This document shows, in pieces, positions 23,975-36,758 of a DNA stretch of 64,000 nucleotides. A model generated the notes under the pieces. The model had not been told where the DNA came from, ran no database searches, and was given only the letters and a program-made list of their open reading frames with translations. Origin of the DNA: Sacculina carcini (taxonomy: Eukaryota > Arthropoda > Thecostraca > Sacculinidae); NCBI GenBank assembly GCA_916048095.2, contig OU696570.1, positions 13,129,020 to 13,193,019 on the forward strand, in the 5' to 3' direction. Position numbers and translations under genes: made by a program. How positions within the stretch are numbered: position 1 is the first letter of the stretch; each line of letters begins with the position of its first letter.

Positions 23975-25468
23975 GTAAGCTGACTAAAAGGGGGCCAATT
24001 GGTGATCCACAGTAGATTGCTTTTGTGTTGGTGTGTGCGCGTGTGTATTTGTGCATTTACTTTTGAAATAGGTTAGTTTGCTAGTAAGAATTTTATCAAT
24101 AGTTTCGTTTAGCAATCGTGGCATACATAAACCATACATAGCAAACCTAGTATCAATTTGTTTTTACAAATAATTCGTATGAATATTTACAATACACAAA
24201 TGGAAGCAATATTTTGTAAGAACAAGCATCTCGAATGTGTGTGTGTGTGTGTCTTGTGTTAAATGTAGATGCGTGCGATGCATAGCAAATAGTAGACTAC
24301 AAAACAAATGGAAGTTCCTAAGGGAATTGTACGTGTGTGTGTTTGTGTGTGTGTGGGCGTGCGTATTGGTGAGAGTAAGGTTTTTCGTGTTGTCTTGCCG
24401 AGCAACCGTGAACTCTTGTGATAAGCCACAGTTCCTCGGCTATATTGGATTGGATATTCCATATTGGTTATATTGGAGTATTCCATCGTGTGTGTGTGAT
24501 AGTGTGTGGTGCTGAACGGCAATTTGCACAGTTATCATTGATAGTGAGTCCTTTAGTCTCTTCTTAGAAGAGCAGGGTGAAAGGCCACATCTCAACCTGG
24601 TCCAGTAAAACTTGTTCAGATTATCGGTGTCGGTGTGTGCTTTCTGATTTGTGCATATCCGCGGGATATTTTTGGATGAGCGTGTTGTGTTGGAGTTATC
24701 GTATTGATTTTCTTCTGTGTCCTCATGTCAAGGTGATGGTTGAAATTGAGGTTGTATGCGTTTGTTATGCTGCAATTTGTTAGTGTTAGTGACATCTGTA
24801 ATATCACATATACGTTTTCACGTCACATTTTCACTGTGTTTTGTTTTAACCGACGTTTTGCTCTGATGTAGAGCATATTTCGTCCGAGCTGAAAATTTGT
24901 TTTTGTTTTTGTTTGTGGGATGATCTGTGTATTGTCTGAATTTGAACGGTACTCACTTGTGTTAGCAAGTGGCCTAATGTGAGTGCGCTTTCAAATCGCT
25001 CAATTAAGTTAGAAAACACAGACACGATTTCTACGAGACATTGAGTACACACAATTTCTATGAACGTCGATTTTTTTGTCTTTGTTAAAATGACAGCCAA
25101 GTGCTGTGGTGCGTTTGCATTTTATTCTGCATGATCGTGTAATAATCGGCGCGCACAAACTCAGTTGGTGCATTCAAATGGTGTCATGTGCTGGAATCAG
25201 TCCTCACGAGAAACTCACCGACTTCAATAGCGTTATATGTGCCGGAGGCGCTCAAAAGATAATGTCTTAAAAGCCTGTGCTACATGTCTGGTCTGTCAGC
25301 GGTCTTCTCACTCATTCTTACTGCAGAATCAGACTTGCATTTCATGTGCAATTCCACTCTGCATCCTTGCAATTGCTTATATCATTAATTGGCGCCTGTT
25401 TTTTGCCATAGCTGGCGTGCAAGACTTTGTTTCATACTGAGTCGCGCATTGACATTGTTCAGATTGAC
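23975..25468. other. REV3L intron 9, first part
   Basis: Unique, mixed-composition sequence with short TG runs (24236-24252, 24331-24355). Its right end should hold the 3' UTR of the nested minus-strand gene. Confidence 0.5.
25121..25126 (-). terminator. Possible polyadenylation signal of nested gene
   Basis: AATAAA on the minus strand, about 345 bases after the stop of the nested ORF. Confidence 0.35.
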
Positions 25469-27478
25469 TCACGTACTGTACATTACGCCGTTCTCGTTGC
25501 TCCACCACTCGGCTGTTGGAAATTGTGCGTCGATTTCGGCGAGCGCTAGCCGGATCGGCGCGGCCGTATACAGCAGCAAATAGTGTAGTTGTGAGGGCAG
25601 CAGGCGTGTTTTGGCCGCATATATCATAACGCGTTGGCTCAGCTCTGTAGATGGCGCCACACGCGTTTCCCACACTCTCAGTCGGCCCTCACTGTCTAGA
25701 TGGACTTTGTACGTGTAGGTGGCGCTGGCGACGGCATTAGTTGCGCCGGCGTCGTCGGCTGCGGTGGCCGCGTCGGCGGCGGTCGATTTTGCCGCTCGCT
25801 TGTGGTCGCCACTCATTTCCACGTGACTGATAGCGGCGCCAGAGCCGGCGCCTGCAGCGGCGGCGTGCCACATCACCACCAACATGCGTTCCGGCACTAG
25901 GGGACCGTACAATATCAACGACAGCGAATTCAGACTGCTGTCGTTTCCGTTAACGGTCAAGTGCATCTCGAGCTGTTTGGTGGATGGCGCCGCTATCGCC
26001 TTGTACATCCAGCTGTTGGCGGGCACTTGGTTGAGATGCTTTGTGCCGAAGTCTGGTGTCGTCGCCCGTCGTGCTCGTTGTAGCAGCCATACATCCAGCA
26101 GGCCGTGGCGCACCTTCCAGTCGGCACTGTGGCCGGCACTGCTTGACAGCGTGATAATTGTGGCGAGCTGAGCGACTGCATCGTCCGACTTCCTCAGCCC
26201 CAGCAAGTGGGCTTCGTTCAGTGGCCAGGCACGATTGTTGTCGATGGTGTTGTTGTGCTGTTGGCTGGCGACGGCTGACGTACTGGGCTTGATGACTGTA
26301 GCGCGGTCGCCGCACCAGTCAATCACGTAGTTGACGTAACGTGTTTCAGTCAAGCCGGCGTTGACGGATTGCCGCTGCGCTTGTGCTGTTTGGCTTTCGG
26401 CTGTCGCTTGTTTGCGGTCGTTTATGGTTTTGACGGTGATCTGCGAAGCGCCGATGGAGATGGAGTGGTGTCTGGACTCTGGCCAGCGCTGGGCGATCGA
26501 TACGCTCAGCCTGGCGGCTGACGGAGCTCGCATGGCCAGCTCGAGTCGACACAACGACGGCGGCTGTGTGTGTTTGACTAGCGGCCAGTAACCGTTGGTA
26601 GTCCAGCGCCGGTTTTCGGGCACGCTGTAGGTGCGACTCACTGGCCAGCGGCCTGGATGGGGCACACAGATTCCGAGCGCACTACAACTCCATCGCGACT
26701 CATGGCTGAGGTGGGATGAGGCACTGCTCGTGCTCTGGCATTGGACGTCGTTCTTGCAACGAATTGGCGGACAATAGTCGAGCAGAAGGCTGGATCGAGT
26801 ATGGCTACACCAGCGGTCTAGTATACTGCTGTCTATTGTTGTGGTCGTCACTGTAGACTGGTGAGTGAACGTTGTGCTAGAGTCAGCTGGAGATGCGGAC
26901 GTTATAGTCGTTGTGTGCGTGTCGGTCACTGTAGACGTCAACGGCGTGGTCTTGGTCGTTTTTATCTCAGACGCCGTTGAATTTTGTCCGGCGATCGTGT
27001 TATACTGGGTGGTGAGTTGGCTGCTGGCTGTTGTGTGCCCTTGGTTTATACCGGATGAACTGTTTGTCGATTGGTGTTCGTGTTCACCACCAGTGACGTA
27101 CATGTAGAAGGTAGTGTCATTGTCTTGCCGATCTAGACTGGTTTCGTGCTGTGTTGTGTTGTAATGTGTGCACATCACTTGGTCAACGTCATTATCCGCT
27201 TTGTTTTCGTCCACTTGGCCTCGATAGATGTGCATTGTATTGGCTTTTGCCGGGCGTTCTATTGGTTTTACGCCAATCAGCTGACATTGGTGTGCGCCCG
27301 CGGCTATGCACTTGGCAGCACAAGCTGCTAGAGATGTCTGTCTTTCTGTGTGTGTTATCGAGTTGTCCGCGGGAAGAGTTTGGCTTGATAATTTGCGTAG
27401 CACAGCGTGGTAGATGGGTTCACCACTTAGAACGAGCGTTCTGTGTAGAACCGCGAGCAAAAGAACAAGCTTCTTCAT
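25469..27478 (-). CDS. Nested intronless gene: secreted protein with Ser/Thr stalk
   Basis: A 669-residue ORF lies inside REV3L intron 9 on the opposite strand. I start at ATG 27478 because the in-frame codon further upstream is TTG. Residues 1-19 (MKKLVLLLAVLHRTLVLSG) form a clear signal peptide. Residues 50-103 have a CAAKC..HQC..C cysteine spacing like a PAN/Apple fold. Residues 130-217 are a Thr/Ser-rich, probably O-glycosylated stalk. Residues 224-271 hold eight cysteines. Residues 310-457 show the order of landmarks of the farnesoic-acid-methyltransferase-like (FAMeT) domain: HHSISIGASQITVKTI, RYVNYVIDW, ITLSSSAGHSADWKV. Those domain calls are tentative. No transmembrane helix is evident after the signal, so secretion is inferred. 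The lack of introns beside a 26-exon host suggests a retrocopy or ancient single-exon gene. A short ORF of 84 codons in the same frame (27524-27778) may act as a uORF. Confidence 0.7.
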   Translation of the reverse strand: MKKLVLLLAVLHRTLVLSGEPIYHAVLRKLSSQTLPADNSITHTERQTSLAACAAKCIAAGAHQCQLIGVKPIERPAKANTMHIYRGQVDENKADNDVDQVMCTHYNTTQHETSLDRQDNDTTFYMYVTGGEHEHQSTNSSSGINQGHTTASSQLTTQYNTIAGQNSTASEIKTTKTTPLTSTVTDTHTTTITSASPADSSTTFTHQSTVTTTTIDSSILDRWCSHTRSSLLLDYCPPIRCKNDVQCQSTSSASSHLSHESRWSCSALGICVPHPGRWPVSRTYSVPENRRWTTNGYWPLVKHTQPPSLCRLELAMRAPSAARLSVSIAQRWPESRHHSISIGASQITVKTINDRKQATAESQTAQAQRQSVNAGLTETRYVNYVIDWCGDRATVIKPSTSAVASQQHNNTIDNNRAWPLNEAHLLGLRKSDDAVAQLATIITLSSSAGHSADWKVRHGLLDVWLLQRARRATTPDFGTKHLNQVPANSWMYKAIAAPSTKQLEMHLTVNGNDSSLNSLSLILYGPLVPERMLVVMWHAAAAGAGSGAAISHVEMSGDHKRAAKSTAADAATAADDAGATNAVASATYTYKVHLDSEGRLRVWETRVAPSTELSQRVMIYAAKTRLLPSQLHYLLLYTAAPIRLALAEIDAQFPTAEWWSNENGVMYST

Positions 27479-28888
27479 GCTAGGGCACAATATGTTACAG
27501 CCTACACAGTTAGTACGACGTCACTAGTGATTGTTGAGTTGTGTTGATGTCCCGTTCTCGTCCGCTTGGCTTGTGACAGCGTACTGTTCAACGCACTTAC
27601 TGAATTGGGGCTGTGTTTGCGCTCCGATCAATGAACTACTTGGCTTCAACGTGTTAAAGCCATCACCAGGGTGCTTGAGATCGTTGTCATGGTCGAATGA
27701 CTTGTTTACACGTGGAAAAGACCGATTGCCGTTGGCTTGTTGGGCCATTAACGATTGAACTTCCACCGCAATATACACCCATGTTGTCCTTAATTCATAG
27801 TGTCATCGTAACGATGGGGAAATTGATTGCCTCCGTGGGCGACATTGCGCTAATATGTTTCCGACAGACATTTGCCGATACTGATTTTCGTGTTTGTGTT
27901 AAGACATTTTCGGGCTTTTCTTCAGCATCGTTTCGGGTTATATACTCGTTTACATTGCTTGTTACATTTCATTCTGAATGCATTGTATATTTTTGCTCTT
28001 TGTCATCCATTGCTTTTACTCCTGACCCTTTACTTTTTAATTGCGTCTTCTGAAGTTGTGGTTGTTGTTTTTATACTTGTGATTTATTAGCTACTTTCTG
28101 TTAGACACAATTTAGCATATTTAATTGCTTGCCTTTTTTGTATTTCTTGGAATTCGTACTTTTATTGTATCATGTACACCTTTTATGATTCCGGGTGGGA
28201 ACTATTTATTGGCCCCTCTTGAATCCTCACGCGTTGATAACGATATGTCGTATTGGAAATGCACTTCGAAGGGATCACTTTTTCTAAATGATGATCTGTA
28301 ATTGGAATTGTTTTCTAGTTGGACTATTTTACATCTGCGAATGGTGACTGATTTTTCTTCGGTTTGTGTAATTCGTAATGTTCAGTGTAATAATTACTTC
28401 TTGTGAGTTTGATTATATATATCTTTAAAGTAACTGAATTATTTATATTTTATGCATTTTTCAATTCATCGTCTCACTACCCAAGCCTACATATATATGA
28501 ATTGCCTACTAATTGTTTTATATGCAGTGATTATGTTTTAATCATAAATGAATTTTATCATGAGTTGCTTCGATCAAATCAGTTTGTATGATATCAGTAT
28601 GCTAATTTATTCTTGGTCTGCTTAGAATTCTAACACTTCATCGTGTGTTATAATTCCTAGATTATCTTATACTATTTTTTAGTGGTAAAATAATTTTTAC
28701 GAACCTTTAGCTACTCAATAAAATGGCATGGCGACCGAGGGGATAGGAACCAATAGTCTAGGAATCATCATTTAGTGATGTAAACGACTGATTTGTCTGT
28801 TCAACTATTAATTGCATGTTATTAATGGTATTCAACTTAAAACTATGTTTGTATGTTTGTGTGCATTGATGTGTATTTCAATGTGTAG
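27479..28888. other. REV3L intron 9, last part; nested gene promoter region
   Basis: Should contain the promoter of the nested minus-strand gene (27480-27900). From 28000 it is AT-rich. The end carries TG-containing sequence before the exon 10 acceptor. Confidence 0.45.
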
Positions 28889-31800
28889 CTGGACGGAACC
28901 GTGGATGATGTTCCCGTTGCTCCGTCGGACTCTACTTTGAGCGGGCACACTGACTCGTCTTCGAAAACCCAGCCAACCATTCGCAATGTTCATCAAGCAT
29001 CGTCGGCTGAGTTAAATTCAATCTGTTCGAATGAAGCCGCTGGCTTATCTATGAAAAGTCGTCCCTCGTCAGATTTGTCACATTCAGGCGGATGTGCGGA
29101 CATTTCCACGGATGGCACAGCAAGCGCCAGTATGTCCACATCTTCTGTGTCGGCATTAAATAAGGAGTCTTCCTCGCCGGAATCGCTACCGGCAACTACA
29201 AAAGATAATAATGCTGCCACCGATTCTGTTTCACCGGATAATATTGCTTCTGAATCAGCGTTGAGTGAAAAAGTGTTGAATTCTACAGGAGTCTGCGCCG
29301 TGGAATCTCAAGCTGACTCCTGTGCAAGTTTACATCATGAACCCCATCTTGGTTCGTCGACCATCGTGTCCTGTTTACGTGCAGGGTCGAATGAAGGATC
29401 TGCATCGCTGGTACCATCATCACTAGCCGAGTCGAACAGTTTAAAAGAACCAACCAGCCGGAGTTCTATAGCCTGTTCTGCTAATAGCGCAGCAAATGAC
29501 GGTGCAAGTCAGAATAAATGCCAACTACTTCAGGAAGCATCTACTGGAAATGATTTGGATGTGGCCACTTCCACATCGTGTGAACCTTGTGCTGATGATT
29601 CGTGCGCTTTGACCGACATAGCCGATATTGTTCCATCTGAACAGACATCGACTGTTGCTTCGGGTCATGTGGAAGATGTAGATGCACTTCACGACAGTGA
29701 TAGAACGCCCAGTGATTGCCGCATGCTGAGTGATGCGATTGTAGTGGACGAGGCTGGTAGTGCTGATTTGATGCCGGCCGATACGGTAATGAACGAAATG
29801 TGTGTTTCAATTGCTACTAGCTTTAACGAGACGGTTTTTGACAGCGCCATTGTAAGTGAAGACAACGCTCTCAGTGGCCAATCTATGGATAATCCTATCA
29901 ATCAAATGTTGAGAGATATAATGAGTGAGACCGAATCGGATAGGGAAACAGAATCTAATCAGCGGGAAGCTGTCGGAGGAGTTTCGATAAATGAAAAGAT
30001 TTCGAGCGATAAGTTGTGTGCCTTAACCGAGGAGGATGGTACGCGAAAATCCACAGTCTCCATAGCGACATCTAGAGCCTCATCGGAAAGCAGCCAATCA
30101 CTTACGGAGTCGACCGGCACAACAGATGTTGAAAGTAGTAGTTCAGAATGCAGCGAATTTAACAGCGATTGTATATCGGATACTTCGTCGGAAACCGATA
30201 ATGACAGCGATAGCTTTAGCGAAGAGGATACTGCTGTGGTGGAGATTGGCAGAAATCGGGCTCGTGAAGCTGATACGCGTTTTGAGAGAAAACGTCGATT
30301 TCCGACTGTGGTTTTGAAACGTTTGACGCGCAACCAGTTAGCAAAATACCACATTGATGATGATTTGGCTCATGTTGTGTACAAACGGAAGAAAGCTAAG
30401 GTGAAGTATACTCCCATCATCTCAAATAGTCAGGCTCCACTGAGAATTCAACGAGATCCGATTCTTGAGCGGCATTCGCAATCGAAATGCTCGGATAGCT
30501 CTGACATTGTGTTGAACAACGATACCACTGCTCGTGACGAAGATGAGCGAGTACATAGAAAAACTCCGGTTTCCCGTACTACGTCAGATGATGAATCGAT
30601 TAAATCTATGGACGAGAGCAGCGACTTTTGCCCATCATCGTGGGATATTCCATGGTCCCCAGGTGGCTGCTGGTTGCCCGAAATACCTGATACTCCGATA
30701 TGCCCTCTGCCAATATTGTCTGGTGGACTGTGGGCCTTTCTAGCAGGTATGGTATACCACCCTCCTCGCTGTGTTCCCCCTGAACTCTTGTTACCTGTGA
30801 TAATTTCGTTAGAGCCTGTGGAAGAACACACACCGTGGATGCAATACAAGGCGGATTGCAGGTACTCTTTTGGCGAGTTGACTCGTACTATTATTCGATC
30901 GTCGCGGCGTAAACTTGACCTGGATCCTTATTTGCAGGGAGTTCCGCTGCCGGGCACATGCTCGAGCACGCGAGATTCAGGCGTTGCAACTCCTCAAACT
31001 GGCAATATGGGTACTAAACCCTCTGTTTCCATGAGTGGGAACTGTCCAAATGTTGGTCGTGGACGCGCACGAACGACAACACTTAGGACCTATTCGCTCT
31101 CAAGGCAACGATTTAATGGCAATGTGAAGCAAAGATCGAAACCTGTTTTGCATTATTTGTCGTCTTCGTCGAGCTCATCTTCGGCGAGTACGAAATCCCG
31201 AACAAAATTAGTTTGCGTTTCATCGGATGACAATTGGGTTCCAGACACGATAGACATTGTTTCTTCCGATTCGGACTCGAATTGGGGTGTGACCGTTGAG
31301 ACAAGTAACATTAACGCTCCACATTCTACGGCTTCGACACCCCAAACATCTGCCGCTGCATCGTCTTCGTCTAGTGCTATGACTACATTCGCGACTAACG
31401 TATTCAATAGTTCCAGTGTCAATAGTGCCGGATCTTGTGCCCTTGCTGTTGTGAGCGTGCCAGGAGGTTCTATCCCCACTGGATCTTCGGCTACTTCAGT
31501 ATCTTCAAGTCCCGTGTCATCTGCGTTTAATCAGTCGAGTTCTCGAGCAGATGCGCAGGGTCGAACCTTCTATTTGGGATCCATAGATAGTTTAGCTGGT
31601 AGTCGATATGAAATTTCAGCGCGACTTATTGCAAGCTCGGGACATTCGCCTGTTGTTCAGTCTGTTTCTCAAGCAACCTCGTCTACGCCCGTTTCCTCAG
31701 TTTCCACATCTACTCTATCTCTTGCCACTTTGCCTCCAGTGAACAACTATGCTTCCACAATGCCTCCAAATTGTGTCGACGTGTGCACTGTCACGTCAAA

Positions 31801-32828
31801 CGTTTCTTGCGCCATTACAAATAGCTATAGAGACATAAACAATCATTCTCTAGCGTATCCTAGTATTGGTTTGACCACATCCACCCCTACTGTTTCGAAT
31901 TCAGGCTCATTTATATGTAGGTCTAATAATAATTTGCTCCGTTATGCTTTGTCAACCCCGAATCATGTTGCAAACTCAACCAGTCATTCTCCAATCGTGC
32001 AATCATCGTTCTCCAACCGTTCTCAACTATCATGTGTTCCATTTGTTTCCAGCGTTTCCTCTGATACATCATTGGCGCAGAACAATTCCGCATTCCGTAC
32101 ATCCTATGCTTCTGGCACGGCAAGTGTTTCTTCGGGTGCACTCGCCAGTGTTGTGATGCCTTCAACTCCGCGTGGTGGAATAGGTCATGCCACGAATGGA
32201 CTGGTCGGCGCAACGTGGTGCTTACTTCCGATTTCAACCGCTTTTGTTCAACACTCAACCACCGCTACCTCATCACAAGCGACACTTCGTTGTTTTCCAG
32301 TTCAGCCTGTCAGTGTGGCATCGGCTATGCCTCCTGGTGGAACGCTCACAATACGTTGGCCTGCTGCACATCCAACTACGTCTCCGACATCGCAGTCATA
32401 TGTCAGGTTGTCTGTGCCTGTGCCTTATCAATTTCCGATTGCCGCGGCTTTACCGTTGTCACAGCAGCCAGGCGTACGCATTGATCTCGTTCACGCCGAA
32501 ACACTGGCCGATCCGGTGGCTGTTTCTGCTGCTGTGTGCTCCTCGACCGCCGTACGGTCTCCTATAGGTGCGGCTGGAACGGAAGAAATGACTGTAGAGT
32601 CATCTCGGGCGTCGGATGGTGTGCTCCATGTGGAATCCCATCAGCCGGGTGTCATTGATTTGAATGTCGACCAGAGCTCGCCGCTGGTCGATATATGTGC
32701 CACGAACGATCGCCAGCAGATCGCATCCCGTTCTGTTGTGGCCCGTACGCAAACCGTCTGTTCAGGATCGTCGGCCGATTCAACGCCTTCACAGCCTGCG
32801 CATTTCGCTGCTGTTTCGACAAAGGGAT
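28889..32828 (+). CDS. REV3L: REV3L exon 10 (first giant exon)
   Basis: A 3,940-nt exon from TGTGTAG to AAGGGAT|GTAAGT (enters phase 0, leaves phase 1), about 1,313 residues. Very rich in Ser and Thr, with acidic runs, and probably disordered. Two islands look conserved: KRRFPTVVLKRLTRNQLAKY near residue 1050, and WLPEIPDTPICPLPI near residue 1170. The second resembles the WPKVPDSPATKYPIYPLTP region of vertebrate REV3L, within the domain shared with NEXMIF. It corresponds to the first part of the long middle exon of vertebrate REV3L. Confidence 0.88.
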
Positions 32829-33248
32829 GTAAGTTGTGGCATACTTGTGTTCTTGATGTAATATTTTGGCTATGGGTAAAAATAGATGTTTCACTTATGG
32901 AATTAGTTCGTGCTAGCGGTAGCGAATAATTTTGTCACACATTGGCTTATGTTTTCTCTTATGCCCCTTGTTCTTATCATTGTTCATTTTAATTTTGAAA
33001 TTACGCGTGGTTCTATCTGGTGTTTCAATTTCAATTCAATGTGATATGATTCCCATTTACCCTCCAAATAGCCGACTCGAGGGGACCGATAAAAGATTCC
33101 GTGATTTGGAGGTTTTCACTATCTGGATATGCGCTCTGCAGCAATGGTTATGAACGGTTTTACTGTGAATCGCTAATTTTCACAAACCATTCTTTTATTA
33201 TTTGTCATTTTAAATCATTCTAAAATTATTCTACCAATATTTTTATAG

Positions 33249-33301
33249 CCCCAGCGCATTATTCATTTGCGCGGCGTTCTTCTATGGATGCCGTGGCTTC
33301 G
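33249..33301 (+). CDS. REV3L: REV3L exon 11 (53 nt)
   Basis: Small exon between TTTTTATAG and TCG|GTGAGC, encoding PAHYSFARRSSMDAVAS. Phase 1 in and 0 out join two giant exons without a frame break; called from splice sites and phase only. Confidence 0.6.
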
Positions 33302-33863
33302 GTGAGCTAAAGTTTACAGGAGAGTCCGTTACATCAATGTTGAACCAAAATCATCGTTAGTCTTCGATGCAATAGTAATCGGAATTGCCAATATCATACG
33401 TTTATTTCTGTGTGATTTCTGTGTGAGGCCACCACTAATCTGAGGTCCTTGACCACCGCTTAGTTTGCCTATGTCTAAGATTGGCGCTAATTAGTCACTC
33501 GTCTCTATCAATCAGCTTGCAGCAATCAATCAATCAGTCAACAATCTGGATCTGGAATCCTCAATTTAACCAGCACAAATAACTCTCGTTATGCGCCATT
33601 TGGAAGTATGCTATATGAGAGGTACTAATATGTTATCCCGCTATTTAAATTCCACTATTCAAATGTGTAAACAACACGTACTTGAGGGGTTTTTGATCGG
33701 GGCTAAGCAATTATTCCCATATATCGAGGATTCCGCTATTTGGAAAGTCAATTGTGCTTGTTTTCAACTTACGAGTGTTATGCCAATTCTTGCAGATTTT
33801 TAAATAGTTTGTTTCGCTGAAATGAATGTCAAACTTTCGATTTGTGGTTTCACAGCGTGTCAG
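33302..33863. other. REV3L intron 11
   Basis: Unique AT-rich sequence with no repeat or gene seen. Ends GCGTGTCAG. Confidence 0.55.
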
Positions 33864-36689
33864 GGAGTTGCATCCTCGTTGCGGCAAGGCACGGACGTGT
33901 TGTCATTGACTACCGCCGAAATCATCAGCCCCCACCAGCTCGTCGAGCAAATTGGCTCACCATCGCTCGACGATGCTCGCTTTTCACTATCGCTCGGGGA
34001 TGTTGAAGATCGCTCGGACGATGAAGATATCCAGGTGCTGGAGGTTCGAGCTCCTGGGTCGAATGCTAGACGTAAGCGCTCTGCCTTGGCACTTGATTCT
34101 CCGGAAAGTTGTAACATTGCTGAACGAAAACCGATTATAGGTGTCACGTGCTCCGAGGAAAATTCTTTCCGCAGTTTAGCTGCTGGTGAAAACGAGTCAG
34201 ATATCTCTTCCAGCAGAGCAAAACAGGTCGCTCCTCGGATCCGCGTTGTCATTCCTCTGTCGTCAAATCCTTCCGACATTTCTCGCAACTTCGACATCAC
34301 CCAAAATGGTGATATGTGTGCGGCTGATATTAGAACGCCGGATAATACGTGTGCAGCTCCACCGACTAAGTGTCCGAAATTGGCGCCCACTGACTGTCAG
34401 CACGCCACTGATGTGCCCATGTCGGACGAATTGTCTTCTTTGTCTCGTGGACAGCTGCTGCGCCGCATTCGTCATCAGATTGTGATACCACAAGATGTAG
34501 CGTCTGTCCCAGAACGTGGACCTGATGCTCCGGTGACGGGCAGCGGTTCTGTTTTATCGGCGCTGCGTAGTTTTCGTCTTAATAAGAGTCGCACTGCATC
34601 GGAGTGTGTATCCGTCGCCCCATCAGGTACGTCGCACTATTTAGGGCAAGACTCTCGTCGGGATCCTCCTATGCATCGTGCATGTACGTTGTCGCAAGCA
34701 GCGGCAGCTGAAACTGTAGGCGCTGGTTGCATGCTTCCTCGATTTCAGACGCGGCTCTCTGAAGAAAAGCATGTGGTCAACTCACAATGTCATCCTTCGC
34801 GTAGTGTGGTCGGTTCCAGTGTGCGATTGGCGCATGAAGACAGCTCGGCCAGACAGAACACAGGTCGTCTATTAATCGACTCAATGTCGCATATCACTTT
34901 GCCGTTTGACAGTGGTGGTGATACGAGACGGTCCCACTCGTCTGCGGCTGTTCCTAATTCTGGCGGTCAATCTTCCACGCGATTCGATTGCACCACTGTC
35001 AGTGCTTCTATGTCCGACTGTCTGAGTTCGTCATGGAATTCGGGTAACATTTCCGAGCCGTCTGCGACTGATCACTCTAGTACTGATCACTCACTTCTGG
35101 CCCGCATGCTGACTGGTCCCGACGACCTGAGTCGTTCCACACGGCTCTTTAAGTTTGGTCAACCGTCCACTAGAGCCGTTGCTAATTCTTCGCCCCAATC
35201 CCATGCTACCCCGGCTGGCGATTTCAAGCCGGCTTCGCTTGCCAATAGTTCGTGGGCAAGAGGTTTTCCGGGAGCTTCGCGATTGCCTGGTCAACTGGAC
35301 GGTGCCGACGATGCATGTCCACTTGTTAGCGCTGTTTCGTCGTCACTCACCTCAACTACCACTGGCGCTACAACCGTTGACAATACGACACAACGTGCAT
35401 CCGACGCCGCCAGTGTGTTCAGCTTCTATTTGGACCACGAGGAGACATTGCCACTGGTTTCCACCACTCAGTCGACGTTAAAGTCTACAGCAGCGGTAGC
35501 GGATGACGAAGTCGCCCTTAACGCCGGTGTGTCAACGTCAAACGGCTGTGCTCGAGCACATCGCGTCGAGTTTTCTCGCCCTCCTTCACCGTGCGATGTT
35601 GCTGCGACGTTTGACGACAGCAGCAGTGAATCATGCGGCGATGCGATGCTTCATTTCGGCGCGTCTGGTCTGCGCCATTGGCGTGCTGTGTCCCTGGCGT
35701 GTCGTGCGCCGGCTGATATAGGCGGGGCTGATGATAGCGGTCGGCAGCTGCAAGTGGCCATGGCGGCTCTCGACACTCCGACAGCCAGCCAACGCTTCTG
35801 GGCTCGGCGGAGACGCGTGATCACACCTCTGGTTCTGCCGCCTAGTGGACAACAGGTGAAACAGTGGTTGGAGACGCGCTTGCGACGACGGCAGGTGATG
35901 CTTGCTGGCACAAGGAAGCGCCGTTGCGACGGTGATGCGACGTCAGGCCGGAGCGACACAGTGGTAGCGGCGGCAAAATGTTCCCGCATGGAGTGTGGCG
36001 ATGTTCGTGAGTCGACGGAAGAGTTGAATCACTATTCTGTGGTAGAATGCAACGCAGAGACTGATTCGTCGAGGGGAATTAACGACGACTTGGATGTGGA
36101 TCGTAGTTCAGACAGCTGCGGTAACAGCAGTGACTCCAGTGGTGCTTCATGTGATACACAGCAAGACGACAGCGCTTCTTGTGAGGATAACACGCCTCGG
36201 TCAGCGCACAAGAACTCCGCAGTCGTGCACTCACAGCATGCTTCTGGCGGCGTCATCCTGAGCGCTCCGTTCAGTCGACCAATCGTGAAAATAGTGCCAG
36301 ACGGCGGTCATACCCCGACTTCACGCCGCTCCGGCAGCCGATCGGTTCGGCTGAGGCTGCAGCGGCGTCGCGAACGGCTGCGAACGTCTGGTGTTGTTGC
36401 TGATGGTGTTGATGCGTCGAATACAGTCACCGGGCTGTCGTCTCCGACGGACGTGTGTCGCGGTGTGTCCGGCCGGCAAACGTCAACGCCGCGCGTCGGC
36501 AGTGGTCTAGCTCCGTCGCCTGCCGCGGCGATCGACTCGGCGGACTCGCCTCTCGACCCGACCAGTGGGTTGACTGCTGGCACTGCGCCCAGTGTGCTGG
36601 GAGAGACGTCACTGCAAACGCCCGACTGGACTGTTTGCGGTTTCGGCTTGCCATCGCAAGTGACTTCGTCCGATCAACCACAACACCAG
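33864..36689 (+). CDS. REV3L: REV3L exon 12 (second giant exon)
   Basis: A 2,826-nt exon starting GGAGTTGCATCC after GTGTCAG. It carries VITPLVLPPSGQQVKQWLET near residue 2560, matching a REV7-binding-type motif of vertebrate REV3L (PxxxxPPS followed by VxxWL), then basic and acidic low-complexity regions. The end is placed at CACCAG|GTTTGC. From the Gly-Phe pair (WTVCGFGL) this gives exactly the same number of residues to the exon 13 conserved block as in vertebrate REV3L. The frame stays open to 36896, and CAG|GTATTC at 36747 is an alternative donor in the same phase. Confidence 0.85.
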
Positions 36690-36717
36690 GTTTGCTCTTA
36701 TACGCCAATTAAGGCTC

Positions 36718-36758
36718 ATTCCAATGTTATTTACGGCACGATACAGGTATTCACAGAT
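36718..36758 (+). repeat. 41-bp direct repeat, copy A
   Basis: ATTCCAATGTTATTTACGG..GGTATTCACAGAT, repeated at 37045-37085 with three differences. Its presence in what would be extra coding sequence supports ending exon 12 earlier. Confidence 0.8.
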
